A program made the position numbers and the translations under genes. A model generated the notes under the pieces. The model was given only the letters and a program-made list of their open reading frames with translations. It had not been told where the DNA came from and made no database searches. From an uncultured Desulfobacter sp. (GTDB lineage: Bacteria > Desulfobacterota > Desulfobacteria > Desulfobacterales > Desulfobacteraceae), in NCBI RefSeq assembly GCF_963666675.1, contig NZ_OY762929.1:4032001-4096000 (forward strand): a stretch of DNA of 64,000 bases. The letters run 5' to 3'. This document shows positions 42,669 to 50,410 of the stretch, piece by piece. Positions within the stretch are counted from its first letter, which is position 1, and every line of letters starts with the position of its first letter.

Positions 42669-45101
42669 TTACTCATAGAGCCCTTCAATGATAATTTCAG
42701 GCGCCTGGGCGTTCTTTTTTTGTTTTTTGATGAACTTTACACCGTAAACGGTAGGCGTCACCTCTAATATTGACGAAGCGATTTTTATCCGGGTCCCGGC
42801 CTCCACCTGATTTTTTACCCGGATGAAACTATGGTCCGACACATCCCGCCCGGACTTGTTCAGCTTCAGGTAATCCTTTTTCACCAGAAGTTCTTCAACT
42901 TCCCGGCGAAGTTGTTTTATCTCATCCGCATTTTTTCCTATTTTCTTCATCAGCAGCTCTTTTCGAACCTTGTATTCTTTGTCCTGCCGGGCTGTTGCAT
43001 TAACCGATGCCTTATACATACGGTATTTAAGATCATGGAGTTTACGAAGATGCGCTTTCCGGTCCTCCGGCCGGATACTTTTCAATTCCAAAAAGAGGTT
43101 AGCTAAAAAGATCTCTGCCGCTTGCCAATCCATGGGATCGGCATCGTTTTGTTCCAACGCCGATTTAAGTTGTTGGATCATGGCCGAAGCGGGCATGCCG
43201 GCGCCCAGCGGTTGAGTTACGGCGTCGTCGTCCATTTGTTTCAAAAGATATTGAAGAATGGTCTGCTCGGCCAGGTAACTGTCCTGCATCCGGACTTTCC
43301 CTTCAAACTGACGCTCAATTTCCCGCAGTTCCGTTTTGTACAGCAATGTCTCCAGACGCTCTTTTCCAACGTTTAACGCCTCGTTAACGGCTTTTAGCTT
43401 GGCACTTGGATTTTTACCGACCTGCAGGACCGCAGGGGCATGGTTTCGGGTATAAACATTTTTCAGCATGATTTCGTCCAGCGCGCATACCCTTGAAGAA
43501 AATAGATCTGAATTAGGGGCAATCACCCTCGCGGCGCTGACAACCACCGCATTAACGATTTTTTTGTTGATATGAATCTCGCCATCCGCACTGATCGTAC
43601 GCATATCTTCATCCTGGCCAAGATAATATTTAACACTTCCGTGTATTTGAATTTTTCCCGAAGCCTCTAGGCGCCCCCGCACATCGCCGGATACCACAAT
43701 GTCGTGGCACTTCACCAGTGCACCGGGGCCGATGTCCCCCTCCACCTTGAGATTGCAGTTCAGATAGCGGTCACCCAAATGTTCTGAGACGTTTCCGGAC
43801 AGATGGCGGGTCGGATATGAAATGTCGGCCTGTGTGACAAACAACGTCCGTCCTTTGAACAGAATGGGCCTGCCGTCAACATCGGCAAAAAACAGATCGC
43901 CTTTTTTCATCACACCGTTACCGTGGGCCAAATTGGCCACCCGGCCTTCCGGTGTCGTAATCTTAAAGCCGAAAACATCCACCCCCGACCGGCCTTGCCT
44001 GGGCGGAAAAATCCTAGCGAGAATATCGCCTTTTTTGACTAATCCGGCACCGGCCCCGGAGGCTTTTTTTTTGCCTGCGCCCTTTTGGGATGTGTCAAAA
44101 AGGATTTCCGAGGTACCGTCCACAGGTGCGACCGGCGGCGTTCCCTGGGCAACTTTAAACGCATCTCCCACGCCGGCTGTTTTAAAAAATTCTCGGATCT
44201 CTTGTTTACCGCAGATGCCATGTGTAATACCGATGGTCCTAAGCCATGCCAGAAAATCACTTATCTTCAGGTCTTGTGAAACGGCTTTTTTAAGCGTAAT
44301 AAAGGCTGATAATTTATTTTTTGAGAACCGATATTCAAAAAACTGGAACAGCCCTTTGCCGCGATTACGTTCCTGAGTGTATAAGGTCAGTGCCTTTTCA
44401 AGGGAAAGACGCTGTTTTTCAAGTGTTTTTTGTATTTTAAGAATCGTTGTCAGATCTTCATCGGAGAGTCCGAACGACTCTTGAAAAATTTGTCCCAGGT
44501 AGACTTTATCTTGAATTTCAGCATTTCGGACGTTCTGTATTTTCAATGCCTGGTTCAACTGGTCCAAAGAGACAAACCCCTTTTTAACGGCAATTGCCCC
44601 AAAACGCATGTTGATATTAAGCCGCTCCATCTCGGAAGCGGCCAGATCATTAAAGGACGCGGCCAGGAATTCATCTTCAATGCGGTCCTGGGTTAGAAGG
44701 ATTGCGGCTTTATTGGCCTTTGATATCTCATTTTTTTCCAGAAGGATATCGCCGATCAATATGCTCTCCCGGGTCTTTCGAAAAATTTCATTCTGCTGTT
44801 CAAGGGCTCTTTTTACCTGTTCCGGACCTATAAACTTATTGGCAATGCCAAGTTCGCCAAACCGCTTGTCCAGCATCTTCATCTGGAGATGCTCTTTTAC
44901 TGCGTACAAAAAACAAATCTGTTCGTCGGAAAGAAACTCACCCGCTTTGAAAACCCGGACCATGGAAATATCCGGCTGCTCTTCTCTTTGTTCGATATAG
45001 TATGACAGAATTTGCTTTTCCCGGGCCGGGGAGATCAACCGGCACTTCAGGGCCAGTCTGAGCAAACTCTTTTCTTTAATGTTATCACGTCGATTTTCCA
45101 A
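42669..45101 (-). CDS. FapA family (DUF342) protein
   Basis: 810 residues. The C-terminal half holds the FapA/DUF342 domain: LVKKGDILARIFPPRQGRSG, DVFGFKI, GDLFFADVDGRPI, and a beta-helix region of repeating GDIGPGALVKCHDIVVSG-type turns. A coiled coil follows (about 600-760), and the C-terminal end (VTPTVYGVKFIKKQKKNAQ) is basic. The N-terminal ~300 residues are helical and extra compared with short FapA proteins. FapA-type proteins are thought to have regulatory or surface roles, but none is proven here. The gene follows the receiver-TPR gene by 24 bp, so they likely form one signalling operon. Confidence 0.85.
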   Translation of the reverse strand: MENRRDNIKEKSLLRLALKCRLISPAREKQILSYYIEQREEQPDISMVRVFKAGEFLSDEQICFLYAVKEHLQMKMLDKRFGELGIANKFIGPEQVKRALEQQNEIFRKTRESILIGDILLEKNEISKANKAAILLTQDRIEDEFLAASFNDLAASEMERLNINMRFGAIAVKKGFVSLDQLNQALKIQNVRNAEIQDKVYLGQIFQESFGLSDEDLTTILKIQKTLEKQRLSLEKALTLYTQERNRGKGLFQFFEYRFSKNKLSAFITLKKAVSQDLKISDFLAWLRTIGITHGICGKQEIREFFKTAGVGDAFKVAQGTPPVAPVDGTSEILFDTSQKGAGKKKASGAGAGLVKKGDILARIFPPRQGRSGVDVFGFKITTPEGRVANLAHGNGVMKKGDLFFADVDGRPILFKGRTLFVTQADISYPTRHLSGNVSEHLGDRYLNCNLKVEGDIGPGALVKCHDIVVSGDVRGRLEASGKIQIHGSVKYYLGQDEDMRTISADGEIHINKKIVNAVVVSAARVIAPNSDLFSSRVCALDEIMLKNVYTRNHAPAVLQVGKNPSAKLKAVNEALNVGKERLETLLYKTELREIERQFEGKVRMQDSYLAEQTILQYLLKQMDDDAVTQPLGAGMPASAMIQQLKSALEQNDADPMDWQAAEIFLANLFLELKSIRPEDRKAHLRKLHDLKYRMYKASVNATARQDKEYKVRKELLMKKIGKNADEIKQLRREVEELLVKKDYLKLNKSGRDVSDHSFIRVKNQVEAGTRIKIASSILEVTPTVYGVKFIKKQKKNAQAPEIIIEGLYE

Positions 45102-45125
45102 ATCGGCATTCCACCTGGATGAAGT

Positions 45126-46292
45126 TTAAAGGTTCCTTCGCAGCTCAATGGCCTCTTGATGTTTCGGGTCCAATCTGAGAATCTGGTTTAGATAATCATC
45201 GGCCTGCAGCACCCGTCGGTTCGCAGCAAGAATTTTGGCGATCTGAAGTTTAGCATCCAGGTGCCCCCGGACATGCCTGTCTACGTTCATAAAGTGTTCC
45301 AATGCCTTTTCCCTGTCACCGGATTCAAGGCAAATCGTGCCGGCCTTATAAATGAGATTATAATTAGACGGGTTGTCCTGGATGGCTTCGTCGATCAGAT
45401 ACTGGGAAAATTTCACGTCTCCATTTCCCAGGCAGATGTCAATGACCTGATTGCGAACGGCGTTGCCTAGTCTTGATCGTTGAATCACCCGTAAAAAAAT
45501 TTTCAGCGCCTGTTTTTTGAAACCGGCCTTTAAAAGCCGTTCTCCGATGCCCATGGCCTTATCATTGTACCGGGAACTCAAAGCGAGAATTTCCAAATAA
45601 TAAAGCCCTGTTTTTTCCAACTCATTTTTCTTCAGATAGTAATCAGCCAGGTGAACCCTTGAAATAATATCCTGCTTATTCACCTGAACAGCTTTGAGAA
45701 GGCACTTTTCGGCAATGTCGTTTTTTTGGATTTTAAAGTGCAACAGCCCCAAGTGCCGAAGCACACGGGACGCAGAGGGCTTGATTGCCAACGCTTTTTT
45801 CACCTCTTCAATGGCCGCTTCAAACTGCCCTTGCTCTTCAAGCGCACGGGCTTTGTTGCGGTGAACGGTAAAAGGCTCAGGGTTGTGCACCCGGTCGATG
45901 ACCGCCTTGATTCTTTTATCCAGAGCCTTCAGCGTCAACGGTTTGAGCAAATACCCGTCAATTTCGGACTCCGCCACTTCAGAAACAATATCCCGCTCGG
46001 CTTCCGCTGTCACCATGATCACGGGCATATCCCTGAATCCAGGATCATTTCTGATATTTTCCAGCATTTCAACCCCGTTCATCACCGGCATATTCCAATC
46101 GATAATGGCAAGATCAAAGGCGCCTTCCTTGAGGACCTTCAACCCCTCTCGTCCATTTTCAGCAAATCTGAGTTTGCCGCCGATATTAAGATTTTGAAGC
46201 ATTTTCCGGATGGTAAGACGCATGCTTTTCATGTCGTCAACAATCAATATGGACAACGCATCAAGCGTTTTAAAAGAATTCTCTTCGGTCAT
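45126..46292 (-). CDS. Response regulator with TPR tail
   Basis: 388 residues. The N-terminal receiver domain (about 10-135) has the phosphoacceptor D65 (AIIDWNMPVMNG), the acidic pair D19-D20 and a conserved Lys in the GYLLKPL segment. It is followed by about six TPR-like helical repeats (about 145-385). TPR tails bind partner proteins, so the output is probably protein-protein rather than DNA binding. It is upstream of the FapA gene (24-bp gap) and likely controls or docks with it. No kinase is adjacent. Start ATG 46292 follows a GGAAGAAAAGGAG-like site. Confidence 0.9.
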   Translation of the reverse strand: MTEENSFKTLDALSILIVDDMKSMRLTIRKMLQNLNIGGKLRFAENGREGLKVLKEGAFDLAIIDWNMPVMNGVEMLENIRNDPGFRDMPVIMVTAEAERDIVSEVAESEIDGYLLKPLTLKALDKRIKAVIDRVHNPEPFTVHRNKARALEEQGQFEAAIEEVKKALAIKPSASRVLRHLGLLHFKIQKNDIAEKCLLKAVQVNKQDIISRVHLADYYLKKNELEKTGLYYLEILALSSRYNDKAMGIGERLLKAGFKKQALKIFLRVIQRSRLGNAVRNQVIDICLGNGDVKFSQYLIDEAIQDNPSNYNLIYKAGTICLESGDREKALEHFMNVDRHVRGHLDAKLQIAKILAANRRVLQADDYLNQILRLDPKHQEAIELRRNL

Positions 46293-46570
46293 ATCGACTC
46301 CTTTTCTTCCTAAAAAAACATGAACAGAACGATGCTAAAAACCTTATCATAATTCACCATTTTATAAAATATTGCTGTGAAATCAGACACCAGACGACTA
46401 TTCTTAAAAATTTCGTTGACTGGTTCCACATATTATAACCATTCCGATACGGTTCTTTTCACGGATGCAAAAAAAATCATTGCGCCTGATACACAAATGT
46501 GCCATTTAAGAGACCAATTCGAAAATAGCATGATATCGATTACTGAACGCGCGTTGCCTGGAAACCAAAA

Positions 46571-47953
46571 ATGGAAAAATTTACACATTCTCTGCTGGAT
46601 CTTCACAATCTCAACCTTGTGGTGGACAATCTTAAAGTCGGCGTCATGGCACATACCACCGAGCGCATCATCACTTTGTTCAATAAAGAAGCAGAAAAAA
46701 TTACCGGTTACACGAAAGAAGAGGTCCTGGGAAAAGACTGCCATGATGTATTCCAGGCCCCGTTCTGCGGTTCCAAATGTTCCTTTTGCCAGGATTCTCC
46801 GAAACTTTCCGGCGGCACCAAAGAGTACCCGATTACCATCGTCACCCAGACAGGAGACACACGCCATCTGGAAATGACCGTCTACTGCATTCAGGACAAT
46901 GAAGGTGAAATTCAGGGGGTTGTGGCCTCGTTCCGGGATATGACCGATTCCATACGCCTGTCACTGAAAGCCGAAGATCTTTCCAATTTTGCAGGCATCA
47001 TCGGCAAAGACAAAGCCATGCAGGACATTTTCCGGCAGATCCGGGATGTGGCCCTGTATAACTATCCGGTTCACGTATCAGGTGAAACCGGTACCGGCAA
47101 AGAACGGGTGGCCTATGCAATCCATGACATATCGTCCTACGGCAACGGCAGTTTTGTCCCGGTCAACTGCGGGGCCATCCCCGAGGGCATTGTGGAAAGT
47201 GAGCTGTTCGGCCATGTGAAAGGGGCCTTTTCAGGGGCGGTCAAGGAACGCAAAGGCCGGTTTGAACTGGCCCATAAAGGCACCCTTTTTCTGGATGAAG
47301 TGGCGGAACTGCCCTTAAAGACCCAGGTCAAACTGTTACGCTTCCTCCAGGAGGGCTCGTTTGAAAAAGTAGGTGGAGAAAAAAAGATCAGCGTGGATGT
47401 CAGAATCATTTCCGCCACCAACAAGGATCTGGCCGAAGAGGTCCGGCAAGAGCGCTTCAGGGAAGACCTTTACTACCGGCTCAACGTCATCCCCATCCAC
47501 CTGCCGCCCCTGCGGGAAAGAAAAACCGATATACCGCTTTTGGCCGAGCATTTCCTGCGGGAAGCGGAAAAAGAGAACAAAAAGAGCGTCCCCCAACTTG
47601 CCCCGGACACCATCAGGGAAATGATGGACTACCACTGGCCCGGCAATGTCAGGGAGTTAAAAAATGTGATCCAGTTCTCCGTGGTTCGGTCCCGGGGCAG
47701 TGTTATCCTCCCCACGGATCTTCCCTTTACATCTGCCAGGCAACCCATGCGGCCCGCCGTATCCAATGAACCCCAGGCCCCTGCGGCATCGTTTACCCGG
47801 GGAAAACTCAATCCGGAAAACGTCCAGGCCGCCCTGGTTAAAACCGGAGGCAACAAATCCAAGGCGGCCCGTGTGCTGGGTGTGGGCCGGGCCACCCTGT
47901 ACCGGTTTCTAAGCGACCACCCGGAGGTCAAAGCCTTTTCAGATACCTTTTAA
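46571..47953 (+). CDS. Sigma-54-dependent transcriptional regulator with Cys-rich PAS
   Basis: 460 residues: PAS domain (about 15-135) with a Cys-rich loop (CHDVFQAPFCGSKCSFCQD); AAA domain (about 145-375) with Walker A GETGTGKE and Walker B LFLDEVAELPL; Fis-type helix-turn-helix (about 420-455). The sigma-54 contact loop reads GAFSGA (218-223), with Ser221 in place of the near-universal Thr. The Cys-rich PAS may sense redox or metal. It stands as a single gene with no partner kinase, so direct ligand sensing is likely. Target promoters are not identifiable here. Ferritin lies downstream but behind an inverted repeat element. Confidence 0.9.
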   Translation: MEKFTHSLLDLHNLNLVVDNLKVGVMAHTTERIITLFNKEAEKITGYTKEEVLGKDCHDVFQAPFCGSKCSFCQDSPKLSGGTKEYPITIVTQTGDTRHLEMTVYCIQDNEGEIQGVVASFRDMTDSIRLSLKAEDLSNFAGIIGKDKAMQDIFRQIRDVALYNYPVHVSGETGTGKERVAYAIHDISSYGNGSFVPVNCGAIPEGIVESELFGHVKGAFSGAVKERKGRFELAHKGTLFLDEVAELPLKTQVKLLRFLQEGSFEKVGGEKKISVDVRIISATNKDLAEEVRQERFREDLYYRLNVIPIHLPPLRERKTDIPLLAEHFLREAEKENKKSVPQLAPDTIREMMDYHWPGNVRELKNVIQFSVVRSRGSVILPTDLPFTSARQPMRPAVSNEPQAPAASFTRGKLNPENVQAALVKTGGNKSKAARVLGVGRATLYRFLSDHPEVKAFSDTF

Positions 47954-48045
47954 CGGCCATGGCCCGACCGGGTCCACCAGCGCCCGGGCGTTGGCCCGCC
48001 ACAAAGCATAAACTCTGTTCAGCAACGGGTTGATACTTTCATAAA
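47951..48045 (-). repeat. Diverged inverted copy of the ~93-bp element
   Basis: On the minus strand this reads TTTATGAAAGTATCAA and ends with TCGGGCCATGGCCGTTA. It follows the order, spacing and length (93 bp) of the tandem units at 11.6 kb, including the TTGTGG and GCCnGGG/GGACCCGGT middle. Its 3' end overlaps the stop codon of the sigma-54 regulator. Similarity is strongest at both ends; the last hairpin has one mismatch. It shows the element is dispersed and can be in either orientation. Confidence 0.65.
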
Positions 48046-48220
48046 GCAATAGGGATTTGACATTCTCAATGCAAGCCTAATCTTATGTGCAATGCCTTTT
48101 ATGCAAGGCAGATAACCACATGTCAGTTAATACAACAACCAAAATACCGAATAGAAAAAACCTAAAACGTACAAATACGAAATTTACAATAATACCGTTA
48201 ATTTTATGGAGGTATAAACC

Positions 48221-48745
48221 ATGCTGGTACATGAAGTCGAAAATGCCCTGAACAAACAGCTTAATGCTGAAATTTATTCATCATATCTTTATGTGTCCAT
48301 GGCAGCCCAATGCAAGGCGGATGACCTGGACGGCTGTGCGGCCTGGCTGGAAGCCCAGGCCCAGGAAGAGATGGCCCATGCAGCTAAATTTTATAACTAT
48401 ATCATCCAAAGAGGCGGACGGGTTAAACTGGCCGGCATTGACGCCCCCCAGGTCGAATGGGACAGCACCCTCGCGGTTTTTGAAGATACCCTGACCCATG
48501 AGCAAAAAATATCTGCAACGATCAATGATCTGATGGACGTGGCCATTGCCCAAAAAGACCACGCCACCCAGATTTTTTTACAGTGGTTTGTTACTGAACA
48601 GGTGGAAGAAGAAGAGAGTGTCGGTATGGTGCTGGGGAAAATTAAGCGGGTTCAAAACTCCCCCCAGGGCATGTACCTTCTGGACCAGGAATTAGGGCAG
48701 CGTCAACCCGCCCCCCTGCCCGGAATGACACCGGCAGCCGAGTAG
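48221..48745 (+). CDS. Ferritin (iron storage)
   Basis: 174 residues of the non-heme bacterial ferritin family (Ftn): oxidises Fe2+ and stores it in a 24-subunit shell. Di-iron ligands are visible in NAEIYSSYLYVSMA, the EEMAHAAKFYNYI helix (E, H), and EQVEEEESV. The length is normal. GGAGGTATAAACC before ATG 48221 is a strong ribosome site. The upstream 175 bp contain a small inverted repeat (TGCCTT/AAGGCA, 48093-48110) that may be an operator, and a -35-like TTGACA at 48057. It complements rubrerythrin and the downstream peroxidase. Confidence 0.94.
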   Translation: MLVHEVENALNKQLNAEIYSSYLYVSMAAQCKADDLDGCAAWLEAQAQEEMAHAAKFYNYIIQRGGRVKLAGIDAPQVEWDSTLAVFEDTLTHEQKISATINDLMDVAIAQKDHATQIFLQWFVTEQVEEEESVGMVLGKIKRVQNSPQGMYLLDQELGQRQPAPLPGMTPAAE

Positions 48746-48787
48746 ACATGCGGGCTGGATTGTCACGATTGGTTCCAACGTCGGCCA

Positions 48788-48849
48788 TTGTAGGGGCAGG
48801 TCTCTGTGCCTGCCCTGACCGGGGCAACCACAGGGGATTGCCCCTACAA
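48788..48849. repeat. REP-like palindromic element (GTAGGGGCA type)
   Basis: TTGTAGGGGCA (48788) faces TGCCCCTACAA (48839), and two inner stems (GGGCAGG/CCTGCCC and GGGGCAA/TTGCCCC) can form alternative hairpins. It lies in the 335-bp non-coding gap between ferritin and the peroxidase, which otherwise shows no gene. GTAGGGGCA repeats of this wording occur in many unrelated genomes; that is recollection. Confidence 0.75.
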
Positions 48850-49080
48850 AAGATGGCCGGTCTTATGATCAAGCCCCACCAATTAAACGTTTCCAAGGAA
48901 CAAGAATCATCCGATTCGGCCTGTGCTGCATATTCAAAGCCCATCCTGTTAAATATAGAAAAACCAGGGCAAAATACCTTGGAAAATTTTCCAGGAAAAA
49001 ACAACTGCAGCGGCTGGCCCATTTGTGCGAAGTGAATAAGGAACTGGCCATAAAAAAGCCGATAAAAGAAATTGATTCGT

Positions 49081-49557
49081 ATGGAAATTTATGACATCTC
49101 CCTGACAACGCTTCAGGGCAACACCATCTGCATGGCAGATTTTAAGGAAACGGTTTTACTGGTTGTAAACACGGCCAGCAAATGTGGTTTCACCCCCCAG
49201 TTTACGGGGTTGCAGATCCTGTATGAAAGATACCGTGACAAAGGATTCTCCATACTGGGATTTCCATGTAACCAGTTTGCAGGCCAGGAACCCGGCTCAG
49301 AGGAAGAGATCCATCAGGTGTGCGCCATCAACTACGGGGTGACCTTTCCCATGTTCCAGAAAATCGATGTGAACGGTAAAGACGCCCACCCTCTGTTTCG
49401 GTTTTTAAAAGAGAGACAGCCCGGATTGGCCGGCAAGGCCATTAAATGGAATTTTACTAAATTTCTCATTGATGGTTCGGGTAACCCGGTTAAACGATAT
49501 GCACCGGTCACCACACCGGAAAAAATAGCAAAGGATATTGAGCCGCTTTTGATATAA
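49081..49557 (+). CDS. Glutathione peroxidase-family protein
   Basis: 158 residues, thiol peroxidase of the GPx fold that removes peroxides, often with thioredoxin as donor in bacteria. The peroxidatic residue is Cys35 (NTASKCGFTPQ) and the resolving Cys is C63 in FPCNQFAGQEPG; the WNFTKFL segment is present. Cys rather than Sec is used. ATG 49081 is chosen because the family begins IYDISLTTL; an in-frame TTG three codons earlier is an alternative. It lies downstream of ferritin on the same strand, 335 bp away, as a separate unit ended by the terminator at 49689. Confidence 0.93.
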   Translation: MEIYDISLTTLQGNTICMADFKETVLLVVNTASKCGFTPQFTGLQILYERYRDKGFSILGFPCNQFAGQEPGSEEEIHQVCAINYGVTFPMFQKIDVNGKDAHPLFRFLKERQPGLAGKAIKWNFTKFLIDGSGNPVKRYAPVTTPEKIAKDIEPLLI

Positions 49558-49688
49558 ATTGTTGTTGCCCGGATGCTGCACGGCATGAACAATACAATTG
49601 TGTTTCGATTCCTTTTTTCGATCCGATACAACACCGCATCTTCAAACTTACTCACCACGGCCTGGAATAATTTAACAACAAAACAGAA

Positions 49689-49721
49689 AAAACGGCCTTA
49701 GCAAGATGCTGAGGCCGTTTT
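49689..49721. terminator. Bidirectional rho-independent terminator
   Basis: AAAACGGCCTTAGC pairs with GCTGAGGCCGTTTT around a 5-base loop. It serves the peroxidase gene (plus) and the small zinc-ribbon gene (minus), whose ends converge. Confidence 0.9.
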
Positions 49722-49775
49722 CATGAAACATATCAAGACCGGGATGCTTAAAAGAAACAACACCCCGCCCTGCTT

Positions 49776-49958
49776 TCAGTCAATGTCCTCAAATCCTAAA
49801 TCCATGGTTGCCAAACACTCTGAGCATTCCATGGTGGCATTTTCAAGATCAGGATATTTCTCTTTGATCTCTTCTTCGGTCATTGTTGATAAATGACTGC
49901 ATCCGCACTGTGGGCAGATCCCTTTTATTCTGTGATTTTTTGCATCCTTATCAGCCAT
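49776..49958 (-). CDS. Small zinc-ribbon-like protein
   Basis: 60 residues with two CxxC pairs (CPQCGCSH and CSECL), the pattern of a zinc ribbon, and an acidic centre (EEEIKEKYPDLE). No function can be given. GGAGGGAGTG precedes ATG 49958 on the minus strand, so this start is preferred over an in-frame ATG 31 codons earlier. The ribosome site is strong, suggesting the protein is made in quantity. It stands alone. Confidence 0.8.
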   Translation of the reverse strand: MADKDAKNHRIKGICPQCGCSHLSTMTEEEIKEKYPDLENATMECSECLATMDLGFEDID

Positions 49959-50410
49959 CACTCCCTCCTTATGATTCAAGGTGTTCATCACACGTTTACC
50001 TGAGCCGGTTTCAACCGACCCTACAGATATATTATACAAATGTTGTGCCATATGCTTTATGAAAGCCTTAAGCCGGACCAGGCCGTCGTGGCAAATCTAC
50101 ACTGAAACGTGTCAACATATCGTGCCTCCAAGATTTGTCCTGCAGAATTATGTAGAATTGTAACTTACAAAGATTACAAAAAAAAATATAAAAATTTGTA
50201 CAATACTTTTTAGTCGAGCATTGCCCAGGGGTGGGGCGTGGGGAATATAAAGGCATCCTTGAATGGGTATGACGAAATTTCGTAATATCAAAAACAAAGA
50301 ATTTTATCCGGGATTTATATTATGCTATTATAAAGGCCTCAACTATTTCACGTTTACATGAGCAAAAAATTCTTGCCCTTCGCCAATGGTTCCGGAGATA
50401 ATTTTGATTT
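49959..50410. other. Divergent regulatory region before the hybrid kinase operon
   Basis: About 450 AT-rich bases with no gene. A perfect 12-bp palindrome (ACGAAATTTCGT, 50272-50283) is a candidate operator for the kinase operon starting at 50411. TATAAAGGC words at 50246 and 50330 are a loose direct repeat. No near-consensus promoter is clear. Confidence 0.45.

Noticed and set aside
48057..48089. Sigma-70 promoter of ferritin at TTGACA 48057
   Set aside because: The -35 word is perfect but no acceptable -10 lies 16-18 bases further; not strong enough to annotate.
48861..48876. 16-base word TCTTATGATCAAGCCC shared with 61141-61156 as a repeat
   Set aside because: A single 16-base match in a 64-kb window is close to chance expectation, and the flanks do not align well.
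48748..49035. 95-codon reading frame after ferritin
   Set aside because: It spans the REP-like palindrome, has no ribosome site and no plausible protein character.
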